Program-made: the position numbers and the translations under genes | Notes under the pieces: model-generated | What the model saw: only the letters and a program-made list of their open reading frames with translations | The model's database searches: none | What the model was told of the DNA's origin: nothing | Shown: piece after piece, positions 52,991 to 63,252 of the stretch | Layout: each line of letters opens with the position of its first letter | Position numbering within the stretch: position 1 is the stretch's first letter | DNA from: Tubulanus polymorphus | Taxonomy: Eukaryota > Nemertea > Palaeonemertea > Tubulaniformes > Tubulanidae | Direction of reading: 5' to 3' | DNA length: 64,000 bases | Assembly (NCBI RefSeq): GCF_964204645.1 | Contig: NC_134026.1 | Location: 13,728,450 to 13,792,449 of the forward strand

Positions 52991-54041
52991 GATTGTGCAC
53001 AAAGCTAACACCACCGCAGTTTGATGTGTCTAGTTTAAATTCTGATATAATCTCATTCAGGGTTGATTGTTTACACAAAAGGACGTACTTTGGTGTGGCA
53101 GTAATATTATTGGGATCATGTCTTTTTTCCCAGTGGTTCCATGTTAATATTGTATTTACGGGTATGGATTCACATAAATTTTGGATGGTTTTAGAATGAT
53201 CACCACATTTGTCACATGTTTTTTCGATACAGGGGGGTAAATGAAAACGTGCACCATGGATCGATAACGCGCGCAACTTGTATCTGACGTTCTGGCAGTA
53301 CACACATTCACACGTTTCTAATGTGGTGTTTAATTTTCGGACATTCTTAGGACGTAGCAAAGTGAATTTTGTTAGGCCAATTTTAACGTCAGGATTTTCC
53401 TTATGGAATATTTGAAAGGCCGTCAAAATTGATACTTGCATTGAATATCCGGGACCATGTTTGTTCGCATATCGCTTCGATGGAAGAACACGAGAGATGT
53501 CCTCCCGATGATAGAACGATATAACCTTGTCGATATTTATTGCGCTCAACGCATCAGATCGTCTATTGCGCATTCCACCGCGCTTGACTGCGCGGCTTAT
53601 AGTTTTCCAATCGATTTTATAAACACGAGCCAAGTAGCGGTAACTGGATTTAATTCTAGCGATATATCGTAATGCGGCACTGCTATAGACTTTCTTTACT
53701 TTAGCCCGACGTATGGGAATTTCTCGGCCGACCATTTTCGTGTATAATGATTTTATGATTTTTCTTCTTTTACTCGGCGATTTTGGGAGATTTTTCTTCG
53801 CTCGCGAAAGATCATCATATTTTGTTTGTTGTACCCTATACGAAGATGATTCTGCCGGTAAATGAGTGTCGGGACTAGCTTTTGATGTTTGAATTACATC
53901 ATACAATTGTTTTTTTGCATGATAGCGCCGACGCTCTTTTTCGTTTCTACGACGCTTTTTCTGCGCCGACTGACGTGCTCTTAATTCTCTTTGTCTTATT
54001 TTCCAGTACTTTCGTTTTTGATCGACAGTTGACCGGGTCAC
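52968..54041 (-). CDS. Transposon-type DNA-binding protein, 3'-truncated
   Basis: 357 codons are open. Residues 1-110 are very basic and partly coiled (RQSAQKKRRRNEKERRRYHA), likely DNA-binding. Residues ~130-170 resemble a helix-turn-helix (LARVYKIDWKTISRAVKR). A middle block contains VISFYHREDISRVLPSKRYA, then VKIGLTKFTLLRPKNVRKL, then a Cys/His-rich part (CECVYCQNVRYKL; CIEKTCDKCGDH). I associate the FY..ED.SR.LP and FTxLRP layout with repetitive proteins in aquatic invertebrates, probably transposases, but I cannot name the family. The frame runs into the tandem repeat at 52,990 and loses its end. No introns are visible. Confidence 0.6.
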   Translation of the reverse strand: MTRSTVDQKRKYWKIRQRELRARQSAQKKRRRNEKERRRYHAKKQLYDVIQTSKASPDTHLPAESSSYRVQQTKYDDLSRAKKNLPKSPSKRRKIIKSLYTKMVGREIPIRRAKVKKVYSSAALRYIARIKSSYRYLARVYKIDWKTISRAVKRGGMRNRRSDALSAINIDKVISFYHREDISRVLPSKRYANKHGPGYSMQVSILTAFQIFHKENPDVKIGLTKFTLLRPKNVRKLNTTLETCECVYCQNVRYKLRALSIHGARFHLPPCIEKTCDKCGDHSKTIQNLCESIPVNTILTWNHWEKRHDPNNITATPKYVLLCKQSTLNEIISEFKLDTSNCGGVSFVHNHRTCHEL

Positions 54042-54178
54042 ATTTTGTTTGTTTTTTTCTTTTGGTGTCAGTTTTATTATCGGAAACCTGCCCGCAGGTG
54101 CTTGAGAGGCAGCACTGGCTAGTTTTTTTTTTCTCTAGACTTTCTATTTCGCTCCCTGGCGGCAGCTAGGTCCCTTTC

Positions 54179-56085
54179 TTTCCAACAGCTTGTAACTCAC
54201 GAACTACGCCGCGCATCAATATGGAATTTTCAACACAGTACAAGATGCTTATTATCTTTCCTCGAAATTTAGTTCAAGTAAATCGGATGACAATTATAAG
54301 ATTTATCAAGTTCATAACTTTTGAAGTGGGAAAAAACGGCACTATGGCCGGTTTTGGTCACGTGATCTGAAAACCCTATAAATGGGTCAAAGGTAAAAGT
54401 GCAGATCCGCACCTCTCGTAAATGGTTCAATTACATTAAAATTACATGCAATAACTCTGTTTCAGAGTCGAAATTTTAGTCGGATTTTGTCTCGAGATTG
54501 TCACGATATTTGAACCAGACACCATAGGCCTATTGGATGGGTAAATCTGAAGTGAAGATTTGTTTAGGACATTTGCTGAAACAATGTTTCATGAACTACT
54601 CAATTTGAGGAAGAAAAATAGAAATTTCTTATAAATTTCAACGAACATATTAGACAAATTGGCTAGAATTAATAACCCCAGTGACAGTTGGCAAAAAAGT
54701 GATGAGTTTTATGCACTGGTTTCATCAAAAATACTTTAGACAAATCTTCACTTTTGATTTACCTATCCAATATGGCGTCCTTTTGACAAATCATCCCGAT
54801 TCCGAGGTAGAAACCTCGCCAAAATCTACTTTCTAGTGAAGATATCATAATATAAATCACTGCATTGGATTCCGTGAGACATTCTGAAGCTAGAACAGTA
54901 TATAATAATTCAGTATATATTCCTTTAGTCTGAATACCAGTCGTTGTTACGGTCCCTACAACGTCTGACGCTAAAGTATCATGTAGAGGTTAACTCCTGT
55001 TAATTGCAATGCATCAACTGATTTTAATGTCAAATCAAGCCTTTGTACTAAAAGAAATTAATTAGTTACCTTTTTGACTTTGAAAACGTGTTTTATAATA
55101 AAAATTTTGATGATTTAAATCGCGAACCGGAGAATTTATTTATTTGAATTGAATTGATTGCCACAATCGGGATTTCCAATACGGACTAAATTAATAAAAT
55201 GTGAAAATTCAATATGTCTCTCTAAAATTACTCTAAATTATATTTTTTGTTCATGAAACGCATAAATTTTGGTCAATTTTAACCTTAAGAATTTGAAACA
55301 AGAATAATATCTGCATTGGCATCAAGGTCAGTCCGTGTTTAAGCCCGAATCCGTCATTTACACTCCCATCATGCACCACGAAAAGCCGCCATATTTGTTA
55401 TGTTGCTTCACTTCAACTGTTTTTTGAGGCGATAAGTCAAAAGTTTTGAGCTACAACTATCGTCAAAAGCCACTAAGGATTACAAATTTATGCACAAACA
55501 ATAGTTAACTTCCATCCGATTAAAGAACAGTCAGTTTGAGGTAAGTTGATGGTGTTTTAAGGGGTGAAATAGACGCTCAAAGCCTCGTCCCTCAAAATGA
55601 GGGATGAAAATTAACCTTATATGAGCACTTTCGCCAGACGTTGTTTGAGGAACAATGGCTAGGTACTAGACTAATATTCCTTGTATATTGTATCTTCGGA
55701 CGATAATGTCACGTGATGACTCGCTGGGTGCTAGAGCAAACTCCGAATGCAGAAAAACGTAGACGGTACAAACTCGCGTACTTTGTGGCGGACTGTTATG
55801 GTGTTATTGCGTCAATCACGTGAGGTGCAGATCTGCACTTTTACTGGTTCGTGCTGATTCAAATATCCAAAGTGGATATTTAACGGTTTTCAGATCACGT
55901 GATCAAAATCGGCCATAGTGCCGTTTTTTCCCACTTCAAAAGTTATGAACTTGATAAATTTATTAATTGTCATCCGATTTACTTGAACTAAATTTTCGAG
56001 GAAAGATAATAAGCATCTTGTACTGTGTTGAAAATTCCATATTGATGCGCGGCGTAGTTCGTGAGTTACTAGCTGTTGGACTCAA
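54179..56085. mobile_element. Non-autonomous element with ~250-bp terminal inverted repeats
   Basis: The left arm (54,179-54,425) and right arm (55,806-56,085) are inverted copies. TCCAACAGCTTGTAACTCAC pairs with GTGAGTTACTAGCTGTTGGA, and GATGCGCGGCGTAGTTCGTG is the opposite of CACGAACTACGCCGCGCATC. CACGTGATC and GGCACTATGGCC-like words are also shared. The ~1.4-kb interior has no plausible gene. It resembles a large MITE or a deletion derivative of a DNA transposon. It may relate to the truncated ORF at 52,968-54,041, which abuts it. Confidence 0.75.
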
Positions 56086-56665
56086 CTTAAAATTGTTGAT
56101 TGACAGTTGCGCGTGTACTCTTCACCGCGGATTTCGAAAAATGCAGTTTTGAGATGCCCATCTTCTAGGCTATCCTGCAGAAAAGGGGCAGGACTAGGGA
56201 TCACAAAACCTTCACAGGTGTTTTCAAAAGTTCTTGATTGACATCCAGGTATGCCGTACTTGTTTGTACCGGCAATTTTACAGGTTTTACGACTCTTAAC
56301 TCTTTCGATGTCGTCGGCGAACCGGTTCGCCGAGAATTGATGTGAAATTGGTTATCTTAGAACGCTGTTGGCGAAAATATTCACCGATGTCAATCAGGTG
56401 ACACGGTCGCTGATTGGCTAGTCGTTAAAGCTATTCGAAGCATCTAAGCCAATCACCCACATGTAGGCGGTTACTACTAGCTGAGCTTCCATGAATTTCA
56501 ATGTCACTACACGTGTTTTGAATGGTTAGATGCACTGACATACATACTAACTGTGTTAGTAACTAGGCGCTTAGTGCATACATATATGAATGTATACAAT
56601 ACGCGGCTACAGCGTTATATAGACTCGCATACATTTACAAGCGTCTGCAGTTATTTGAAACAATC
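56086..56665. other. Non-coding DNA, nothing recognised
   Basis: No gene, repeat array or inverted repeat could be supported. A short word CGGCGAACCGGTTCGCCG near 56,318 is palindromic. Confidence 0.4.
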
Positions 56666-57002
56666 ATGGCAAACAAACGTTTTACAGCTGAGCAAGTCAG
56701 AGATCTCGTTTTTGATAGCGGCAATGATGATGATAATGTAGATAAAAGTGATAATGAAAGTGAAAACACATTTGAAAGCGATGAAGCAAGTCAAAGTGAC
56801 GAGGAAGCACCACCAGCGCTTCCTTCAGACAGCTCTGGAAGTGAACACCGATCCAGTCGTACCTGCTCCAGCTGTCACTGCTCCAGCTAGGGGTCGAGGT
56901 CGTGGTCGAGGCCGTGGAGGTCATCAACAAGCCCTGCAGCCCGCTCGTCAATGGGTCAGAGATGCTAGTTTTCCGGAAATATCCGGAATTCCGGAAATTT
57001 AG
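56666..57002 (+). pseudogene. piggyBac-like transposase N-terminal remnant
   Basis: Begins MANKRFTAEQVRDLVFDSG, followed by an acidic Asp/Glu/Ser-rich stretch, the usual start of piggyBac-type transposases. The frame changes near 56,830; the second frame carries ARGRGRGRGRGGHQQAL and WVRDASFPEISG, and closes at 57,002. The catalytic region is absent. The family call rests on the N-terminal pattern only. Confidence 0.45.
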
Positions 57003-57289
57003 GATCGCCGATGTCAATTCCGGAAATTGGGTGAGAATTCCTCGCGGCGACCAGTAATGGCACGGACCGTAAAAGCGTTCGTTTGTTTGTACTCGTCGTC
57101 GCTTCTGTGTTATTTTATCTTGGTCTCTGTTTCCGAGGACGTTCTGCTAAAATGTGTATATGTGTGCTTGTTGTGGTATCTGTGCTTGCATAGGCGGAGC
57201 GCCACTGTTGTGACGCCATTTCCAATTAAAAGTCAAATCTTTACGCGCCGTTGTACATCGTCCCGCTGACGGCTAACAATGTGAAGATG

Positions 57290-57346
57290 CACGTGGTAAT
57301 AATTAAGATGATATTTAATAAATATCATCTTAATTATTACCACGTG
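57290..57346. repeat. Perfect 57-bp palindrome (27-bp arms, 3-nt loop)
   Basis: CACGTGGTAATAATTAAGAT opens the left arm, which continues GATATTT; AAT forms the loop and the exact reverse complement follows. Arms both begin with CACGTG. It lies between the piggyBac-like and zinc-finger fragments and may be a transposon end, a very young hairpin, or a hairpin regulatory element. Confidence 0.95.
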
Positions 57347-57420
57347 GGTGCTATGTCCTGAGGCATGCAGTTTTGTAACTTTCTTTTTACCTGCAGCTCT
57401 CAAGCGGGACGGTCTGCAAA

Positions 57421-57723
57421 ATGAGCACGCACGGAAAGATTGTCAGTCGGGAGTCAGCCGATATAAAGGCAATTGACAGCGGTATAAAAAATAAATTTTA
57501 CTGGCACTGGCTAGAGTGTAAGGACAGTAACGGAGACTACTTATCGAACTACATTCGTAAGTTAGACTTTGCTGGCGTGGCGTACTGCGTCGTTTGTAAA
57601 GACCAGGTCAAATACGGTAGTGGCGAGAAAAAAGATATTCTTCGTCACCCGGATAGCGCGCGGCATGAGAAGGCAGCGAGGGGTATGAAGCACAACGAAT
57701 GCCGAACTTTTTATCGACTTTAG
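57421..57723 (+). CDS. Zinc-finger (BED/hAT-type) N-terminal fragment
   Basis: A 100-codon frame from an ATG at 57,421. Residues ~20-75 hold NKFYWHWLECKDSNGDYLSN, then YCVVCKDQVKYGSGEKKDIL, then RHPDSARHEK. This CxxC...HxxxxxH arrangement is a zinc finger of the kind found at the N-terminus of hAT-like and other transposon-derived proteins. The frame ends where a LINE fragment starts on the opposite strand (~57,705), so the downstream part is lost. It could alternatively be a host exon. Confidence 0.5.
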   Translation: MSTHGKIVSRESADIKAIDSGIKNKFYWHWLECKDSNGDYLSNYIRKLDFAGVAYCVVCKDQVKYGSGEKKDILRHPDSARHEKAARGMKHNECRTFYRL

Positions 57724-57894
57724 CTATAAGGCCACATACATTCAGCGTAGAAAACTTTAATGATGATTTGATACAAGGCATTTCACTTATGTTTGCTGCG
57801 TTTGCTGTACTAGTGACATTTTGCTTATTTAAATCAGAAGTGTCAACATTTCGCATATTTACATCAGAAATGACAATGTTAGGAGTGACAATGT
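57705..57894 (-). pseudogene. LINE (CR1/L2-like) endonuclease start fragment
   Basis: The minus strand reads SSLKFSTLNVCGLIAKVDKK near 57,745-57,700, the typical opening of a non-LTR endonuclease (LNV.GL). The upstream leader continues to the MITE boundary at 57,895 and resumes at 58,335-58,610. The downstream reverse transcriptase is absent. Confidence 0.6.
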
Positions 57895-58334
57895 ATGACA
57901 TTATTTTCCGTCATGGCCATTTTCCCACATATTCTTGGACATTTTCCCATATGTTTTTCATTGTTTATTTTATAATACTTTATTTAGACATTATTTAATG
58001 GCTGGATATCTGAGAGGAGTGAAAATGAAATTTAGGATTAGTTTTTGAATTTATTGAGTAAATCATTCATGTTCACTTCATTCATGTTCAATATCAATAG
58101 ATCAAAGAAGTCAATTTTGCTTTGATCTACCAAACCTTTGTATCAAACCTAATATTTTTCTTTTGTCACATGAGTGAAATTTGAGCTGAAGTCAGTTTCC
58201 CAATTAGGCCTAGGCAATTTTGCTTTTAGAAGTAAAATTTAAATATTATAAAGAAAAAAAAATTATAAAGAAAAACATGTGGGAAAATGTCCAAGAATAT
58301 GTGGGAATATGGCCATGAGGGAAAATAATGTCAT
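57895..58334. mobile_element. MITE, 440 bp, ~65-bp terminal inverted repeats
   Basis: The left end ATGACATTATTTTCCGTCAT and the right end ending GGGAAAATAATGTCAT are inverted copies over ~65 bp. Shared words such as GGACATTTTCCCATATG occur on the left against CATGTGGGAAAATGTCC on the right. The interior lacks a gene. A further degraded copy of the terminal word follows to ~58,365. Confidence 0.85.
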
Positions 58335-58620
58335 ATGGGAAAACGTCCATGTGGAAAAATGTCATGTTATATCAGGTACATGATCGTTACGAGGCCTATT
58401 AACATCAGGGTATGTATCTACCGTATGAGAATTTGCATGCGAGCCAATGATATTTCTATTTACATTTGGATTACTGTCACATAAATTTACACTATTTACA
58501 AATTCAATAACATAACAACAACTTTGAGATACGAGAACAGTCCGGTCTACGAATTGTACGCATTGTTCCTTCCGCTGGTTCCTAGTGGCTGTCCATCGGT
58601 ACGCGGTCACGGTTTTCGCG
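58335..58620 (-). pseudogene. LINE fragment continued upstream of the MITE
   Basis: An open minus-strand frame (58,610-58,362) is Asn/Asp/Val-rich (NSVNLCDSNPNVNRNIIGSH) and resembles the leader before the endonuclease start at 57.7 kb. It is probably the same LINE split by the MITE. No conserved domain is visible. Confidence 0.4.
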
Positions 58621-60462
58621 GATAACTAGTTTGTCCCGAACAAAGAAAGCTTTTTTTCTGTTTGCTTTCGCGGCTCTCAGCTAAGGGAGCTTTTCGCGTC
58701 GTGTCGCTGCCCATTCCTCAGGCACCTGTTCATTTAGTCCTATAGGCGAGCCCGCCAGATTCTTTGCAACTGAATGTACCAGTTCACGATCTTTGAAAAA
58801 CTTGAATTTTGCAAACATTGAGCGCAGTTTTTTCTACTGCGGAGCTCTGATGGTAGCGCCCTCGTTTTAGTAACACGTGTAGCTCACCAAAATCATTGAA
58901 GCCGTTTATCTTTAGATAAAGGATTATCTATTGATAGAAAAAGATTTGTTTGAAAATATTTGAACTAAAATTAATTATGCATACGCCCGGGGTCATCTTG
59001 ACGAAAAAAACGTTTGTGTCGATATGCAGATGAATTTTAAACAATGCTAATTTGCATTAGAAATACCGTACTGGTGGACCAACATTGTGTAGTATATAGT
59101 TGAAATCAAACGAGGGAATTGTTGGGGCTCGTTATCTATGATACCACCTCTGTGCGGGTATTGTCTTGATAAGCCTCTACGTCATACTTGCACTACGATA
59201 TAATGTTAAGGTATATTGATGAGATCATTACATAACAGAGTAGCTACAATTGATGTGGCAACTACGAGGGAACGTAGACTTAGTTCTGATCGGTGTACAA
59301 GTTTCATTCTCAAGTTCATTTTTACCCTGAATTCCAAGACCTGTAGCTTCAGAATGGTTTCCCATTTTTCATTTTTCATTTTCCAAAAATCGAACAAATT
59401 TGCTAACAAATGAGGTTATAACTTTGACACGAAGTCATGCAATCTACTATGTTTATGTGCAAAATGTAGCTTCATCATGCGGCTAAAATCTGTTGGAAAT
59501 GGAATTTTGTATATCGCATTCACTTCAGAGAAATAGACGAATTCGTGGCGAATTTTAAAGAAATTTCAAGAAGCTTTTTGTTTCATAAAACGGCTAGAAG
59601 GCTGATGTAGAACGTTACATTGAAGTTAAATAACTGCTCGCTACGGTTGGCTGAGCTCCCGCTGTCAATCAATGTAAAAGGGCATATTCGATTGACGCAG
59701 ACAAATTGGTCTTTTAATCTTCTCATCTATTAATCTGCTCGGTTCTAGTTTCTCATTTCCCAGTCATGGGAGAGTCTTTCGATTCGGTCTCCCCATATTT
59801 ATTTCATTATGCAAATAACCGATTCAATCGATACGCTACTTCACGGAAGATTATGCGCGCACAATCGAATAGGCCCAAACCTCGTGATGATTGCTGATTA
59901 GATTTCGATGATGTTGTTCACCGAAATCAGCAGATTTTACACATCCATGAAGTATTCAAGGAAAACCTTAAAGATGCATCAATCAGATGGCGCCCATACA
60001 TTACAAAGATAACATTCTGCGCCCGAGATATTAAGATCCGTGGATCTCTTGTTGTTGGTATACTATGGGAAGGGATCTTAAACATTACACAATTGTGGCT
60101 TATCTTGAGCATCTTTGTCTGCACGAGGATGCTTTCCTGGACCCATTTTTCACTAAAAATTAACGTGAAATAACAACGGAATGTCACAATGCAAATCTCG
60201 TGCTATGAGCTGGTTACCATTGGTTACTTATTTGTTTGCAAGGCTCTTTTCAGTATAGTCTTAACAAACTGCTTAATCCGGGTTTTGGTCTAATCTGGAC
60301 AATATCTGCAGTCCATTTGTTTATTAATATACAAGAAAATGACTTACCGGGTAATCGGCATTTCCCGTAAACCGGATGAATTGTGTTGGACAATAATGAT
60401 CTGAATTAAACAGGTTCTACTGTGGTAAGTTTATATAATTATGTTTACCCATCATTTTTCAG
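58621..60462. other. Non-coding DNA, presumably intron or intergenic
   Basis: No coding domain, RNA gene or long inverted repeat was found. Frames of 60-90 codons near 59,206-59,413 and 59,927-60,187 lack recognisable features. The stretch ends with a pyrimidine-rich TTTACCCATCATTTTTCAG that fits a splice acceptor. Confidence 0.4.
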
Positions 60463-60910
60463 GACCCAATGGTTTAATCAGTATTTTGCAAAATGAGCAA
60501 TCATTCAAATATAGCAGTTACCCAGCATGTACGACAATTGAAATTGGATGGAGCTGCTCAGCAACGAGTTTGTTTACAGCTACTTCCACCGAAGGTTTCT
60601 TCCCTAAGAAATTTGAAAGAAAATTCCGATTTATTCGTGAGACCAATGAATTCTGGCTTGGATGTAAGATCAACTGCTTTTAAAAATGAACAGGGACTTT
60701 TAACTGATGAAGATAAAGATACAGCAAACAATATATGTGGAGTATTGGCATCAACATCTAATTTAAAAGCATCTGGTGTGCGCCTAATTCCTAATTCAAC
60801 TAGTGATTATTCAGGAAAATTGGAACCAGTTATTCAAGGGCAATCTACTGAAATAGGAAAAGTCATTTTATCGCCATCAATGAATGATCCTGAAGTTGAT
60901 TCAGGCACAG
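60463..60910 (+). CDS. Candidate host-gene exon with start codon
   Basis: Bounded by an acceptor (CATCATTTTTCAG before 60,463) and a donor (GCACAG then GTAGGT at 60,911). The ATG at 60,493 is followed by 139 codons with balanced composition and no TE similarity. The start MSNHSNIAVTQHVRQLKLDG and the middle LLTDEDKDTANNICGVLAST look like ordinary soluble protein. The exon would end in phase 1. I do not recognise the protein, and no neighbouring exon could be identified. Confidence 0.5.
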
Positions 60911-61994
60911 GTAGGTGAAACATTTTGCCATCATAGAATTTCCAATTTCGGCGTATTCTACTGTTTTATCATTGGTTTTTCCCTGTTCAGTAGCAAACCA
61001 TTGCATTGGATTATTAATCAGGCTTTCTGCTGCCTTCATTGAAAACCCACTTGATAATCTTTATTATAAGGGTTTCTGCTGCTTCGCCGAAACCCTCTTG
61101 TAATTCGGTTGATCATTATTATTACTTGTCCCATTTCCAGCCAAAAATTTTTCAAGAAATGAAACGCCTCTCAGATTCGACTACTAACAGCCTGTAAACG
61201 TTATCTTCAATTCGCAGAGATATATAACCTATCGATGCACTGTTTTAAATTTGCGTTTTGCTATATATTATGAATTAATCTCGCGTATTTACTGGGACTA
61301 AAAAGCGACAAGAAAACGCAAAGAATCGTCATCCATTGATAAAAGTGCACCCAGAGAAAGCCTAAATTTACCGGAAGACCTTGAGCATCTACTCAACCGT
61401 AAGTCAGGGATTCGGACTCACATTAGTCCGGACACGTCAATTCTCGCCATCTGATTCATATATGACCGATTCAAAAAGCAAATGTTTTCGCAAATCAAGT
61501 TATCGGACTGATATAAGTCCCAATCCGTCATTTCCCGTTTCTGATTCATCTATTGCCGCCATTTTGTACCATCTTCCGTTTGGCAGATGAACTCAACATT
61601 ACCTAAATCACTTCAAAGACGTCGACGCAGTTGATGCCACATCATGTTTGAATCCCGACAATGCTATAATTTTAGTAGTAGTAGTAGTAGTAGTTAGATG
61701 CATGAGCCAATTGGCCCTTTCATCCTCATTGTCCTCTTCGTGTCTCATTGGGCATATGTGGTTCGCCTTATAGTCGCAACTTTGTACAAATTTTATACAT
61801 ATAAATAGTTTGTGAGTGATTGTTAGTATATAAGGACGAAAAGGATTCCCCCACTCGTGTGACACCCAGCTGTGGATCTGGCAACACCTCTATGACTTAA
61901 CCAATTACTGAACAAGTCTAGGCGCACGGAGTAGACAACTACCCCACCGACATGCACCCTGGGTATACCATTCCGAATGAGAGCATCATTTCAT
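60911..61994. other. Presumed intronic or intergenic DNA with small repeats
   Basis: Near 61,068-61,100 there is an AAGGGTTTC...GAAACCCTCTT hairpin followed by ATTATTATTA, likely the end of a short retroposon. Two related passages near 61,405 and 61,510 share ATTAGTCCGGACACGTCAAT- and ATAAGTCCCAATCCGTCATT-like words. A (TAG)n run is listed separately. No gene is supported. Confidence 0.4.
61675..61697. repeat. (TAG)n microsatellite
   Basis: Seven TAG trinucleotides in a row. Confidence 0.95.
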
Positions 61995-62165
61995 GTTGCT
62001 AGATCTAAGTGCTGCATTTGACACAATCGACCATGACATTCTACTTAAACGCCTCGAATACCGTTTCAGAGTGACTGGAGTCGTACTGGATTGGTTTAAA
62101 ACATTTTTGTCAGAACCAACAACAAGTTGTTCTAAACAGGCAGTCATCTTCAATTTTTAGGCCAG
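61995..62165 (+). pseudogene. LINE reverse transcriptase fragment
   Basis: The plus strand reads [20 protein letters not shown], the classic non-LTR motif containing the first catalytic aspartate, then [11 protein letters not shown] frame change near 62,112 leads to [12 protein letters not shown]. The frame is lost by 62,165. Confidence 0.85.
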
Positions 62166-62704
62166 CCTTAGGCTCAGCCTATTACTATACAAATGGAGCG
62201 AATTTAAATGACATGGTTTCCAGAGTAAAGGCTCTTTAACTGTGCAACTGAGCATATATTCATACAAATCATTCATTAGAGCATTATCCATTTGCCAAAC
62301 TCTACGTAGCTGAATTTTGAAAGAGGGCCTCGTTAAAATTTATATGAGCTTTTTAGCGAATATCTGATCGCAGAATTATTGGTTTTGAAAAGCCAATCAG
62401 AAAGCAAATGCTCCTCTATGATTGGCTTAGCCGCAGAAATGAGCAGGCATTCACGTGAACCCGCGGTATCGTCTACCGTTTTACATCTGGGTTTTATTTT
62501 CAGATCTAAAATTGTATTTCAAGATCGATTTCTGTGAAAGCTTTAGTTGATTTGGTTTTTGGGAGGAATATTTTTATTAGCACTACAGAAAATATCATTG
62601 ACCATTGTGCAAAGTCCGGGAAAAATAGCTTTTTCTTAAATCAGATAGATGACCTTGATATGCTAATTAGCCATGTGCTCGAACTACAAATTCAATCAAA
62701 TTTT
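62166..62704. other. Unassigned DNA between two LINE fragments
   Basis: No similarity to the reverse transcriptase is visible until ~62,705, so the catalytic second half of that domain is missing and this is probably foreign or rearranged sequence. No gene is supported. Confidence 0.4.
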
Positions 62705-63252
62705 ATTCTCTAAACTGCAATAGTCTGTTACTTGGTACAAGTCAGTACAATATAAAAAAGTTGCAGATTATCCAAAACTCTGCTGCCCGACTTGTAACAA
62801 GATCAAAAAAGTTTGACTCGATTACGCCAATATTTGCTGAGCTACACTGGCTTCCAGTTGCTAAACGCATTGATTTCAAAGTTCTGCTCATGGTTTTTGA
62901 AGTATTGAATGATTTGGCACCAAGTTACATTTGTGATCTAATCACATTATATACTCCTACCCAGATCCTTACGATCCACTTATACAATTTTACTAAATCT
63001 GTCTCATTTAACACCAAATTTTACGGCCACCGCGCCTTTGCCTCAGCAGCTCCAATCTTATGGAATGCTTTACCTTTTAGAATAAGATCCTGGAGTGATG
63101 TAGTTACTTTTAACACTGAGCTGAAAACTTTTCTTTTTAGGCAATATTTTAATTGACTGTTCAAATTTGTTTTTATAGCCTTGTATATTTGTAAACCGCG
63201 CTGAAATGTATACGGAGCGCGGTATATAAGAAATAAATGTTATTATTATTTA
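62705..63252 (+). pseudogene. LINE (CR1/L2-like) 3' end
   Basis: Codons from ~62,710 read NCNSLLLGTSQYNIKKLQ, then IIQNSAARLVTRSKKFDSIT and LHWLPVAKRIDFKVLLMVFE, then SAAPILWNALPFRIRS and TELKTFLFRQYFN, and stop at 63,156. This is the standard C-terminal region of CR1/L2-type proteins. The 3' end carries a GAGCGCGGTATATAAGAAAT segment and a TTATTATTATT tail, typical of this group. With 61,995-62,165 it is probably one truncated insertion. Confidence 0.88.
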
